Source: DASUAS01 sp963841415 (GTDB taxonomy: Bacteria > Actinomycetota > Acidimicrobiia > IMCC26256 > DASPTH01). From it: a DNA stretch of 64,000 nucleotides. Below are positions 17,233-25,062 of the stretch, piece after piece. Every line of letters begins with the position of its first letter. Positions within the stretch are counted from its first letter, which is position 1. A model generated the notes under the pieces. The model made no database searches, had not been told where the DNA came from, and saw only the letters and a program-made list of their open reading frames with translations. The DNA lies in the NCBI GenBank assembly GCA_963841415.1, contig CAWJCN010000003.1, forward strand, positions 124,001 through 188,000, given 5' to 3'. The translations under genes were made by a program, and so were the position numbers.

Positions 17233-18120
17233 ATGAGGCGGGTGAGCTCGATTCCGGTGAGCACGTTCGGGTGGGAGGAGTGGACCTGGGATGCGACGGT
17301 CTTCCGGGGGACCGCTTCGTACTATCGGCAGGGCCGGTACCCGTACGCGCCTGATCTGGCCGATGTTTTGGCACGCCGCTTGCACCTTGATGGGCGTGGG
17401 TGTCTCCTGGACGTGGGCTGCGGTCCCGGCAGTGTGACGCTGCTGTTCGCACCGCTTTTCGAGCAGGTCGTTGGCGTCGACTCTGATGCGGAGATGTTGA
17501 GCGAGGCGCGGCACGCCGCGGCCGAAGCTGACGCCGTCAACGCCGCATGGGTGCAGCTGCGCGCGGAGCAGCTTCCCGACGATCTCGGGAGCTTCCGCGT
17601 CATCACGTTTGCGCAGTCGTTCCATTGGATGGACCGTGCTCGCGTCGCTGCCGTGGCCCGCGGCATGCTCGACCCGGGTGGCGCGGTCGTCCACGTCGAT
17701 CTGTGGCACCGACAACCTCGTGATGCTCGACCGGGTGGTCCGTTTCCACCGGTGCCGGAGGAGGCCATCGACGCGCTGCGCGTGCAGTGGTTGGGTCCCG
17801 ATCGCCGGGCAGGCCAGGGCTTGCGGAACACCTCACCGAGCGGAGAGGACGAGATCTTCCGAGCAGCGGGGTTCGCGCCCGAAGAGTCCGTCGTCGTTCC
17901 CGATGGCCGCGTCGTCGAACGGTCGATCGACGACGTCGCCGCATGGGTGCTGTCCACGTCATCGACGGCGCCGCATCTCTTCGGAGACCAGCTCGCAGAC
18001 TTCGAACACGATCTGCGGACGATCCTTCTCTCGGCGTCATCTGCTGGTCGCTTCAGCGTGCGCCTCGCGGACAACAGGCTGCGCATCCACCGACCTCGAA
18101 CGACAGTCGACCTCGAATGA
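17233..18120 (+). CDS. Class I SAM-dependent methyltransferase
   Basis: Up to 295 residues. Motif I of the Rossmann fold is clear in 'LLDVGCGPGSVTLLFAPLF', followed by the acidic end of strand 2 in 'VVGVDSDAEML' and 'AQSFHWMD' after strand 4, typical of the Methyltransf_11/25 group. The substrate is unknown. The start may be the ATG at 17233 or the GTG at 17260; neither has a decisive ribosome site. The stop overlaps by 4 bp with a truncated acetyltransferase. A 3' remnant of a related gene lies at 13169-13276. Confidence 0.8.
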   Translation: MRRVSSIPVSTFGWEEWTWDATVFRGTASYYRQGRYPYAPDLADVLARRLHLDGRGCLLDVGCGPGSVTLLFAPLFEQVVGVDSDAEMLSEARHAAAEADAVNAAWVQLRAEQLPDDLGSFRVITFAQSFHWMDRARVAAVARGMLDPGGAVVHVDLWHRQPRDARPGGPFPPVPEEAIDALRVQWLGPDRRAGQGLRNTSPSGEDEIFRAAGFAPEESVVVPDGRVVERSIDDVAAWVLSTSSTAPHLFGDQLADFEHDLRTILLSASSAGRFSVRLADNRLRIHRPRTTVDLE

Positions 18121-18290
18121 CGGACCGTCTGGCGTTTCGTCAGGCGACTGCGGCCGATGGCGACGCAGTCCTCGAACTCCTGAACGAGTCCGCGCAATGG
18201 TTGCTGGACCGAGGCATACGACAGTGGTACGTGCCCTTCCCAGAAGTAGACGCGGTAGGTCGGCTCAGACTTCTCCACGGTGACATCCCT
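18117..18290 (+). pseudogene. 5' stub of a GNAT acetyltransferase gene
   Basis: The ATG at 18117 overlaps the methyltransferase stop (ATGA) and opens 'LAFRQATAADGDAVLELL' followed by 'NESAQWLLDRGIRQW', the first strand and helix of GNAT acetyltransferases. Homology stops after about 45 residues. The remaining frame, which runs to 18491, is not GNAT-like and overlaps the next gene. The catalytic acetyl-CoA binding part is missing, so this is a truncated gene. Confidence 0.6.
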
Positions 18291-18400
18291 CGGATCGACA
18301 GGTCGCGCGACGAGCGACATGCCGATCACCATGGCACGAGCTCTGCTCCCGCGAGCCGGCGTGAGGGGGCAGTCGCTGACGCGATGCGTACGCTGGCCCG

Positions 18401-19168
18401 ATGGTGGACAAAGAGTTCGGCGTCGTATGCGAGATCGAGCCGGCGACGCGTCCTGATCTCATGCGCGTGCGACACCAGATCGGCATCTTGAGCCGAACCG
18501 CTTCGTCGTTCTTGATCCCCGACAACCACATCGGACGAGCGACCGTGTCGAGCATCGCGGTGGCGCACGAAGTCGCTTTGATGGGTGGTCGATCGATCGC
18601 GTGTCTGAATGCGAGAGACCGCAACATGCTCGGTTTCCGACGCGACCTCCTCACCGCGGCCGCGTACGGCGTCGACGAGTTCCTCTTCGTGTACGGCGAC
18701 CGACCCGAGACCGGAAGCCGATCCGACGACCTCACCGTTCGATCGATGCTCGACGAAGCGAGACGCTTCGCTGAGCGCGAACGCGATCTGGCGGGGCTCC
18801 GTGTCGGTGTGACATCACGGCTCATCGCACTGCCATCGTGGAAGCAGGCAGCTGACTTCCTCTTCGTGCAAGTCAGCTGGTCGGTGCCCGCCCTTCTCGA
18901 CTGGCGATCAGCCGTGGCCTTCGACGGTCCGGTGTTCGCAGGTGTCTTGGTGCCGACTTCTGCGACGATGGCCCGCAAGCTCTCGGCCGATACCCCTGAG
19001 TTGACCGTCCCCGACCATCTCATTGCGTCCCTCGATGCAAACCCGGACGCAGGTGTCGACTTCGCATGCCGGATGGTGCACGACATCCGCGAATCAGGCG
19101 CCTTCGACGGCGTACATCTTGTCCCCGTCTCGCGGTACCGCCAGATCGCAGCACGGCTCGATCGTTAG
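18401..19168 (+). CDS. Short methylenetetrahydrofolate reductase-like protein
   Basis: 255 residues related to the MetF TIM barrel: 'FLIPDNHIGRATVSSIAVAHE', split here as PDNH and VAHE segments, then 'GGRSIACLNARDRN' and 'GVDEFLFVYGDRP'. It is a distinct branch from the full MetF at 2808-3665, lacking the 'SFEFFPPR' start. Such short forms occur in actinobacteria; the folate or flavin substrate is unproven. It is the last intact gene before the integrase stub of the island. Confidence 0.7.
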   Translation: MVDKEFGVVCEIEPATRPDLMRVRHQIGILSRTASSFLIPDNHIGRATVSSIAVAHEVALMGGRSIACLNARDRNMLGFRRDLLTAAAYGVDEFLFVYGDRPETGSRSDDLTVRSMLDEARRFAERERDLAGLRVGVTSRLIALPSWKQAADFLFVQVSWSVPALLDWRSAVAFDGPVFAGVLVPTSATMARKLSADTPELTVPDHLIASLDANPDAGVDFACRMVHDIRESGAFDGVHLVPVSRYRQIAARLDR

Positions 19169-19169
19169 A

Positions 19170-19570
19170 GCCGAGCGCGAACGGGACGTTGGACACCCGG
19201 CTGCTGCTCGCCCGGTCCGCCCTCTGCGCCGCCGGTCGGGCCTCGCGCCCGGCGATCGGGGCCAGAAGTGCGGGAGCACGCGCGCCTCGAGCCAGTGCCG
19301 GTACCCGATGCGAGTCGATGGAGAGAGCTCGCGTGCCTGCGCCTCCCACCACTCGACCGATAACTGCTTGACCGTCAGCGACCGAGATGGGCCGGTGCGG
19401 CCCGCTTGGACGTCGAGTGAGAGCTGAGCATGCAACTTGTTTGCCTCGCGGCGTGACACCCCGCGTAGCGTGCGCCGCACGTACTCGTCGTCGCCGCGAT
19501 CGTTGCGCCCGGCATAGATGACGAGCTGGTAGGTGGTGCTGCCGTCCTTCGCGTGTCGTGCTCGAATCAC
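19170..19570 (-). pseudogene. Truncated tyrosine integrase of the tRNA-Ser(CGA) island
   Basis: From the GTG at 19570 the frame encodes an arm-binding N-domain ('STTYQLVIYAGRND...YVRRTLRGVSRREANKLHAQL') and the start of the core-binding domain ('LTVKQLSVEWWEAQA...LSPSTRIGYRHWLE'). After 'RVLPHF' the frame shifts and continues as 'PIAGREARPAAQRADRA', then ends. The catalytic domain with R-H-R-H-Y is missing. Its position beside the tRNA identifies it as the integrase of this island, now dead. Confidence 0.75.
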
Positions 19571-19674
19571 GGCGCTGCCCTCCCGCCGTGCGCAAGTTCC
19601 ATGCCAAGGCCTGGCGGGAGGGTCAACACCCGACGCCAATCAGTTGCAGATATTGCGTCTGACCTGCGTCTCTG

Positions 19675-19708
19675 TGGCGGAGGGACTGGGATTTGAACCC
19701 AGGGTGAC
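19675..19708 (-). repeat. Proximal att site in the 3' end of tRNA-Ser(CGA)
   Basis: The 34-bp 3' end of the tRNA gene, repeated with two mismatches at 11302-11335. Typical target segment of tRNA-specific tyrosine integrases. Confidence 0.65.
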
Positions 19709-19762
19709 TTGCGCCACAATGGTTTTCGAGACCATCCGATTCGGCCGCTCTCGCATCCCTCC
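19675..19762 (-). tRNA. tRNA-Ser (anticodon CGA)
   Basis: Read on the minus strand it begins GGAGGGATGCGAGAGCGG and ends with TCCCTCCGCCA, giving a 7-bp acceptor stem with encoded CCA. The anticodon loop CTCGAAA gives CGA, decoding UCG. It has the long variable arm of class II tRNAs and a TTCAAAT T-loop. It is intact despite the island in its 3' end. Confidence 0.93.
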
Positions 19763-19770
19763 GAGCCGGG

Positions 19771-20250
19771 TCATTGTACGCGGCGGGCCGCGAAGAACTC
19801 CTTGAGCAATGTCGACGCTTCGTCGGCGCGCACGCCGTCGACCACGTCCATGCCGTGGTGGAGGCGAGGGTCGGAACCCAGGTGGTAGAGGCTCCCGAGC
19901 GCGCCCGCCTTCGGGTCAGCCGCGCCGAACACCACCAGCGGGATGCGGGCGAGCAATGCGGCCCCGGCGCACATGGGGCACGGCTCGAGCGTCACCACGA
20001 GCGCGCAGTCGTCGAGTCGCCAGCCGTCGCGCGCCCGCGCCGCCTCGGTGATCGCGAGCAACTCCGCGTGCGCGGTGGGATCGCCGGAGAGCTCACGCTC
20101 GTTGTGTCGGCGCGCGAGCACCTCGCCGTCGTGACGACGCACGAGGACCGCGCCCACCGGGACGTCGTCGTGCGCGAGCGCGGCGCGCGCCTCGTCGAGT
20201 GCGACGCCCATCACCGCGTCGTACTCGTGAAGCTTGCTATTCCTCTTCAT
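19771..20250 (-). CDS. tadA: tRNA-specific adenosine deaminase TadA
   Basis: 159 residues with the zinc-deaminase motifs HAE ('PTAHAELLAI') and PCxxC ('LEPCPMCAGA'). The residue pattern and length fit TadA, which converts A34 to inosine in tRNA-Arg. The ATG at 20250 gives 13 residues before the first helix; a downstream ATG is possible. It lies 9 bp from tRNA-Ser(CGA), a neighbourhood often seen in actinobacteria. Confidence 0.9.
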   Translation of the reverse strand: MKRNSKLHEYDAVMGVALDEARAALAHDDVPVGAVLVRRHDGEVLARRHNERELSGDPTAHAELLAITEAARARDGWRLDDCALVVTLEPCPMCAGAALLARIPLVVFGAADPKAGALGSLYHLGSDPRLHHGMDVVDGVRADEASTLLKEFFAARRVQ

Positions 20251-20294
20251 TGGTCGACTCCGCTACGCCGTCCCGCTCTCCGAGCACGGCTCCG

Positions 20295-22010
20295 TTACGT
20301 CTCCTCGACGAAGTCACTCGCGGCCTCGGGCGACGCGAGCAGGTGCTTCAGCACCTTGCCGCTCGCGTTGTGCGGCAACGCGTCCCGGAATTCGACGCGA
20401 CTCGGGACCTTGAACCCGGCCAGGGTCTCCGCCACCCACTCCTGCACGTCGGCCTCGGTGAGCTTGCCGGGCGTGTGCGGCACGACGAACGCGACCACCT
20501 CCTGGCCGAGTGTCGGGTGATCGACACCGACGATCGCGACCTCGGCGATCTCGGGGTGCTCGAACAGCCGGTTCTCCACCTCCACCGGCGAGATGTTCTC
20601 GCCGCCGCGGATGATCAGGTCCTGTCGTCGGCCCACCAAGTGCACGTAGCCGCCGCGGATGACGCCATGGTCACCGGTGCGGTACCAGCGGTCGTCGTCG
20701 AGCGCGCGAGCTGTCGCCTCTGGATTGCGCCAGTAACCGAGGAACACCGACCCGCCGCGCAGGCAGATCTCGCCGACCTCGCCTTCGGGCAGCACCTGGT
20801 CGGTGTCCGGGTCGCGCACCTGAAGCTGCATCGTGGCCGAGGGGAGCCCGATGCTGTCGGCGTGCGCGAGCTCGGAGCCCGGTCGCAACGTGGTGCCGAG
20901 CCCGACGGTCTCGGTGCTCCCGTAGCCGAGTGCGGTGCCGCCGCGCGCACTGGGGACGCGCTCCTGCAGCGTCCGGAGGAGCTCCGGTGGCCACACCGCG
21001 CTGCCCCCGCCGACGTTGCGCACCGACGACGTGTCGTACTGGTCGAGCGCCGGGTAGTCGAGCAGCCGCCAGAGCTGCGTCGGCACGAGCGCCCACACGG
21101 TGGCACCGTGCCGCTCGGTCAGCTCGAGGTGCGTCTGTTCCTGCCACTTGCCGGGCGGCGGGTACACGATCGTGGTGCCCATGAGCGTCGACGCCACGAG
21201 CTGGCAGTTGAGCCCGGCGATGTGGAACATCGGCGCGGCGGAGATGATCACCGAACGTTCCGATGGTGTCGGCATGGGGCTGCCCTGCTCGGCGTCGGTC
21301 ATCGCGGCGGCGGCGCCGTTGAGCATCGACGCCAGCAAGAAGTGGATGTTGTTCCGGTGCGTCAGCATCACGCCCTTGGGGCGTCCGGTGGTGCCGCTGG
21401 TGAAGAGGATGACGAAGGGGTCGTCCTCGGCGAGCTCCACGTCGGGGAACGACGCGTCGGGCCCGTAGCCCTCGAGCGCGGCGAAGTCGTCCTCGAACGA
21501 GAGCACCGTCAGGCCGTCGGGCAGCTCGACACCTTGGAGACGGTCGAGCCGGCGCCGGTCGCCGAGCAGCACCTTGGGCTCGGTGAGCTCGACCGCGTAC
21601 GCGATCTCCTCGCCGGTCCACCAACCGTTGAGCCCCACGGTCACGGCCCCGAGCGCGGTGGTCGCCCAGAACGCGAGCGCGTACTCGACCGTGTTCGGGG
21701 CGACGATCGCGACCCGGTCGCCCGGCCCGACGCCGTACCGGTCGCGCAGTGCAGTCGCCACCGCCGCGATCGGCTGCATGATCGACGCGAACGTGTGCTC
21801 GCGCTCGGGGAAGACCACGTAGGGACGGTCAGCGAGGCGTTCGGCCGCGTCCTGCAGCATCGCGATGATCGACCGCGGCCGGTTGGCGAACACGAGCATG
21901 CGCGCGCCGAGCACCTCTTCCTCGCGCAATTCCAACGGACCACCGGGTCCGGTGAGCAGCTCGAGGACGGATGAGGAGATGGCCTCCGACGGCCAGACGA
22001 GCGTCGTCAC
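20295..22010 (-). CDS. AMP-dependent acyl-CoA synthetase/ligase
   Basis: 571 residues of the ANL superfamily. The P-loop motif is 'LFTSGTTGRPKGVMLTH', followed by 'GYGSTE', the hinge 'YRTGDHG' and the C-terminal lysine region 'NASGKVLK'. It activates a carboxylic acid with ATP and joins it to CoA. The first 45 residues ('MTTLVWPSEAISS...') are unusual for the family. Its start overlaps the amidohydrolase stop by 4 bp, so the two are co-transcribed. The acid is unknown; the nearby P450 and amidohydrolase suggest catabolism of a lipid, aromatic or terpenoid. Confidence 0.87.
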   Translation of the reverse strand: MTTLVWPSEAISSSVLELLTGPGGPLELREEEVLGARMLVFANRPRSIIAMLQDAAERLADRPYVVFPEREHTFASIMQPIAAVATALRDRYGVGPGDRVAIVAPNTVEYALAFWATTALGAVTVGLNGWWTGEEIAYAVELTEPKVLLGDRRRLDRLQGVELPDGLTVLSFEDDFAALEGYGPDASFPDVELAEDDPFVILFTSGTTGRPKGVMLTHRNNIHFLLASMLNGAAAAMTDAEQGSPMPTPSERSVIISAAPMFHIAGLNCQLVASTLMGTTIVYPPPGKWQEQTHLELTERHGATVWALVPTQLWRLLDYPALDQYDTSSVRNVGGGSAVWPPELLRTLQERVPSARGGTALGYGSTETVGLGTTLRPGSELAHADSIGLPSATMQLQVRDPDTDQVLPEGEVGEICLRGGSVFLGYWRNPEATARALDDDRWYRTGDHGVIRGGYVHLVGRRQDLIIRGGENISPVEVENRLFEHPEIAEVAIVGVDHPTLGQEVVAFVVPHTPGKLTEADVQEWVAETLAGFKVPSRVEFRDALPHNASGKVLKHLLASPEAASDFVEET

Positions 22011-23203
22011 GCAGGGCGACGCTGCGACAGCGCGACGCCGTTGTCACGCATCACCAGCTTCGAGTCCTCAGGAGTGAAGCCGAAGTTCTCGAGGTCCTTG
22101 ATGTAGGAGCTCGGCTCGGCGAGTCCCTCCGCGTGCGGGTAGTCGGAGCCCATCAACATGTGGTCGGCGCCGACGAGGCCGCGGAGGCCGGCGAGGTCGT
22201 CCTCGTAGTAGGGCGACACCCACACGTGACGGCGGAACGTCTCACGCGGGTCTTCGGGGTAGCCCTGCGGAGTCTGCGAGTACGACTTCTTCAGCTTGTC
22301 GTAGAGGTGGAACACCCAGTCGGAGCCGGTCTCGATCGCGGCCATGCGCATGTTCGGGAACCGCTGGAAGAGCCCGTGGGCGAGCAGGTTGGCGAACCAG
22401 TCCTGCACCGCGCTCCACGAGACGATCGAGCGGAACGGGTTCTGCCGGAACGCCTCCATCTCGGCCCCTTCGCCCCAGTCGGCGAGGTAGCGCGAGTAAT
22501 AGGCGTTGCCGCCGTGCGCAGTCACGACTGCACCGGCTTCGTCGAGGAGGCCCCACATCGGGTCGAACACCGGGTCGGCGGGCGACACCGGACCCGAGCG
22601 CGTGATGACCGGGCCGGGCACGAGCACGAAGAAGCGCGCGTCGTGGTCGAGCGCCCACTGGACCGTCTTCACCGCTTCGTCGGGGTCGACCATGGTGAGC
22701 ATCGGCGCGCCGAAGATGCGCTCCTGGTACGCGAAGCCCCAGTCGTCGTCGAGCCACTGGTTGAACGCGCGGAACGCGGCGAGCAGCGCGGGCGGGTCGT
22801 CGAGCAGGGCTTGCTCCATGCCGACGCCGAGGGTGGGGAGGAAGATCGCGCCGCCCATGCCCTGGTCGTCCATCAACTTGATGCGGGCGTCGCGGTCGAG
22901 GTACTCGGGGTGCTCGCTCAGCGGATCGAGCTCGCCGAACAGCTCGCGCACGCCCTCACCCTTCGGGTTGCGACCGCGGAAGTACTCGTCGAGCGCGCCC
23001 GGCTTCGAGATCGGGTCCCAGAGGGGATTGGGGATGAAGCGGTTGACCTTGCCGCCGACGAGGAGGCGTTGCTTGCCGCCGATGTCCGCCCACTGCATGG
23101 TGCGGCTCACCATGCCCTTCTCGGCGTAGCGGGTGAAGGCGTCGGGTGCCTCGTAGTAGTGGTTGTCGCAGTCGAAGAACTCGAAGTCGACGTGGCTGGT
23201 CAT
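22007..23203 (-). CDS. Amidohydrolase family 2 protein
   Basis: 398 residues with the opening 'FDCDNHYYE', a segment 'VVTAHGGN' carrying a metal-type histidine, and the closing 'LMGSDYPHAEG', the Asp of the amidohydrolase TIM barrel. The family includes decarboxylases and hydrolases of aromatic or cyclic acids that use one metal ion. Many actinobacterial paralogues lie beside CoA ligases and P450s, as here. It is the first gene of a two-gene operon with the ligase and divergent from the P450 gene (93 bp apart). Confidence 0.82.
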   Translation of the reverse strand: MTSHVDFEFFDCDNHYYEAPDAFTRYAEKGMVSRTMQWADIGGKQRLLVGGKVNRFIPNPLWDPISKPGALDEYFRGRNPKGEGVRELFGELDPLSEHPEYLDRDARIKLMDDQGMGGAIFLPTLGVGMEQALLDDPPALLAAFRAFNQWLDDDWGFAYQERIFGAPMLTMVDPDEAVKTVQWALDHDARFFVLVPGPVITRSGPVSPADPVFDPMWGLLDEAGAVVTAHGGNAYYSRYLADWGEGAEMEAFRQNPFRSIVSWSAVQDWFANLLAHGLFQRFPNMRMAAIETGSDWVFHLYDKLKKSYSQTPQGYPEDPRETFRRHVWVSPYYEDDLAGLRGLVGADHMLMGSDYPHAEGLAEPSSYIKDLENFGFTPEDSKLVMRDNGVALSQRRPA

Positions 23204-23296
23204 GGCTCCCCCTTGGCGACCGTGACGGGCGGCGAATGCTTGACCAGCTTATGCAAGCCCTGCGCAACCACACCCGGCCGCGCAATACTGCCGGGC

Positions 23297-24511
23297 ATGC
23301 CGAACCACCCCGTGCGAGACGACATCGACCTGCTCGACGGCCATTGGTATTCGACCGAGCCGCACGACGACTGGACGTGGATGCGGGAGCACGCGCCCGT
23401 CTACTACGACCCCAAGAGCGACGTCTGGGCGATCACCAAGTACGACGACGTGCTCGCCATCGAGAAGGACGCCAAGGGCTTCTCGAGCTACAAGGCGCCT
23501 CGGCCTCACGGCGAGCCGCTCCCGATGATGATCAGCATGGACAACCCGTTGCACCAGCGGCGACGGTCGCTCGTGTACCACGGGTTCACGCCCAAGCGCG
23601 TCGCCGAGCACGAGCAACGCATCCGCACGATCTGCAACGAGATCGTCGACCGCGTCTGCGAGCGGGGTGAGGCCGACTTCGTGTGGGACATCGCGGCGCC
23701 ACTCCCGCTCCTGCTCATCGCCGACATGCTCGGCTTCGAGCCGAGCGCGTACGACGACCTGCTGCGATGGTCCGACGATCTCATCCGCGCGACCACCGCG
23801 GAACCGACGCCCGAGATCCAGGCGGCGTCGATGGAGGCCAGCCTCGGGTTCCGGTCGTTGCAACTCGAGGTCATCAAAGACCGGCGGGCGAGGCCCCAGC
23901 AGTCCGATCTGATCTCACTGCTCTGCTACGCGGAGATCGAGGGTGAGCGGCTCGACGACGAGTCGATCGTGTCGGAGACGCTCCTCATCCTCATCGGTGG
24001 CGACGAGACGACGCGTCACGTCATCACCGGTGGGCAGCTCGCGCTGTTCGAGCACCCCGATCAGTGGGCGATCATGCGCGCCGACCCCGCCGGGCTGCAG
24101 TCGGGCACCGAGGAGATGCTGCGCTGGATCTCGCCGATCAAGAACATGGCGCGCACCGTCGTCGACGACGTCGAGCTGCGCGGCGAGACGCTCCGCGCTG
24201 GCGACCAGGTGATCCTCATGTACCCGTCGGCCAATCGCGATGCCGACGAGTTCCCCGACCCGTTCACGTTCGACGTCAAGCGTGATCCCAACCACCACCT
24301 GGCGTTCGGGTTCGGGCCTCACTACTGCCTGGGTCAGGCGCTGGCCCGCCTCGAGCTCAACGTGATGTTCGACGTGCTGTTCCGCCGCCTGCCCGACCTC
24401 GAGCCGACTAACGACAGCGCGTTGCCCTACCGAGCTTCGAACTTCATCGTCGGCCCCGAAGCCATGCCGGTGACGTTCACCCCGACTGCTCGCCTCGCCG
24501 CGTCCGTCTGA
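23297..24511 (+). CDS. Cytochrome P450
   Basis: 404 residues, the usual size of soluble bacterial P450s. The I-helix oxygen-binding motif reads 'GGDETT', the K-helix ExxR is 'EEMLRW' and the heme loop is 'FGFGPHYCLG' with the thiolate ligand at C344. The ATG at 23297 begins the protein directly. It needs a ferredoxin or reductase, none of which is adjacent. Substrate unknown. Divergent from the amidohydrolase/CoA-ligase operon, with which it may share a pathway. Confidence 0.93.
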   Translation: MPNHPVRDDIDLLDGHWYSTEPHDDWTWMREHAPVYYDPKSDVWAITKYDDVLAIEKDAKGFSSYKAPRPHGEPLPMMISMDNPLHQRRRSLVYHGFTPKRVAEHEQRIRTICNEIVDRVCERGEADFVWDIAAPLPLLLIADMLGFEPSAYDDLLRWSDDLIRATTAEPTPEIQAASMEASLGFRSLQLEVIKDRRARPQQSDLISLLCYAEIEGERLDDESIVSETLLILIGGDETTRHVITGGQLALFEHPDQWAIMRADPAGLQSGTEEMLRWISPIKNMARTVVDDVELRGETLRAGDQVILMYPSANRDADEFPDPFTFDVKRDPNHHLAFGFGPHYCLGQALARLELNVMFDVLFRRLPDLEPTNDSALPYRASNFIVGPEAMPVTFTPTARLAASV

Positions 24512-24517
24512 ACCCGG

Positions 24518-24565
24518 CAAAAGGTAGCGATTCGTTTCACATCTGAAACAGATCGCTGCCTTTTG
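24518..24565. terminator. Long bidirectional hairpin between P450 and SRP RNA genes
   Basis: Two 22-base arms (24518-24539 and 24544-24565) pair at 21 positions, with two G-U pairs and a CATC loop. The outer stem is AAAAGG against CCTTTT, giving a U-rich run on either strand. It lies between the converging P450 and SRP RNA genes, so termination in both directions is the simplest reading. Confidence 0.65.
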
Positions 24566-24644
24566 GCAGCGGGGTGGGTGCGGAAAATGGACCGTGCACC
24601 CGCTGTCGACAAGGGCGCCAGGAGGTCGTGCTCGCCTTCGACTC

Positions 24645-24743
24645 GGGTCAGGCACCCCTGCGGCACACGAGAGGGCCCGCTGAGAGCTGCTTCCTTCCGG
24701 ACCTGACTCGGTTCACAGGATCTCGTTGCGCAGGACCCGACCC
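24645..24743 (-). ncRNA. ffs: Signal recognition particle RNA (4.5S, small bacterial type)
   Basis: The minus strand carries the invariant SRP domain IV core, GTCAGGTCCGGAAGGAAGCA, at about 24685-24706. Flanking sequence can close the helix: GGGTC at the 5' end pairs with GACCC at the 3' end, about 99 nt in total. The RNA binds Ffh for co-translational membrane targeting. In actinobacteria this gene is often near tRNA-Ser and dnaX. Ends are estimates from the pairing. Confidence 0.9.
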
Positions 24744-24898
24744 TCAACGCCTCGTGCGGGTCGTACCTCTCGGCGGCCCGAGCCTCGAGCGGGAATTCAG
24801 CCCCCCTACGTGGGTTTGGGGTACAGGGCACCACGAGCTCCCCGCCTAGCACGGTCCAGCGAGGAGGCTACACGGCGCCAGGTAGCATCGACGCCCCT

Positions 24899-24986
24899 GG
24901 AGGGGTGCGAGAGCGGCCGAATCGGCACGCTTGGAAAGCGTGTGTGGGGCAACTCACCGTGGGTTCGAATCCCACTCCCTCCGCCA
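24899..24986 (+). tRNA. tRNA-Ser (anticodon GGA)
   Basis: Starts GGAGGGGTGCGAGAGC and ends CTCCCTCCGCCA, with an acceptor stem of 7 bp including one G-U and an encoded CCA. The anticodon loop CTTGGAAAG gives GGA, decoding UCC/UCU. It has a long variable arm and T-loop TTCGAAT. The 3' 31 bp are repeated at 35594-35624 and mark the insertion of a mobile element. Confidence 0.95.
24956..24986 (+). repeat. attL of the tRNA-Ser(GGA) element
   Basis: 31 bp forming the 3' end of tRNA-Ser(GGA), repeated without mismatch at 35594-35624. Flanking bases differ on both sides, so the repeat is exactly delimited. Confidence 0.9.
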
Positions 24987-25036
24987 CTGGCCGTTTGCGC
25001 TGGTCAGAGCGGGTGTGCCGCCGGAAGCGGCGAGTG

Positions 25037-25062
25037 CGGCGTGACACCCACGTGACACAACG
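25037..25062 (+). repeat. Left 26-bp direct repeat, putative integrase arm site
   Basis: Identical to 35455-35480. Its core is GTGACAC-CCAC-GTGACAC, two direct heptamers. It lies 50 bp inside attL, overlapping the 3' end of the integrase gene. Position and pairing fit an attP arm site. Confidence 0.55.

Larger units (their letters stand above)
11302..19708. mobile_element. Decayed genomic island in tRNA-Ser(CGA)
   Basis: An 8.4 kb region bounded by the tRNA-Ser(CGA) 3' end (19675-19708) and its imperfect copy (11302-11335). A tyrosine-integrase stub sits next to the tRNA, the normal position of the integrase in such islands. The interior holds a secreted protein, a PilZ-type glycosyltransferase, a diguanylate cyclase, a methyltransferase, a truncated acetyltransferase and a short MetF-like protein, plus gene remnants. 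No transfer genes remain, so it is fixed. The boundaries are directly visible; the history is inferred. Confidence 0.6.

Noticed and set aside
18265..19086. A 273-codon minus-strand frame opposite the MetF-like gene
   Set aside because: Ser/Arg-rich shadow; the plus strand carries the family motifs.
20199..21974. A 591-codon plus-strand frame opposite the acyl-CoA ligase
   Set aside because: The minus strand holds a complete ligase with all motifs; the plus frame is a shadow.
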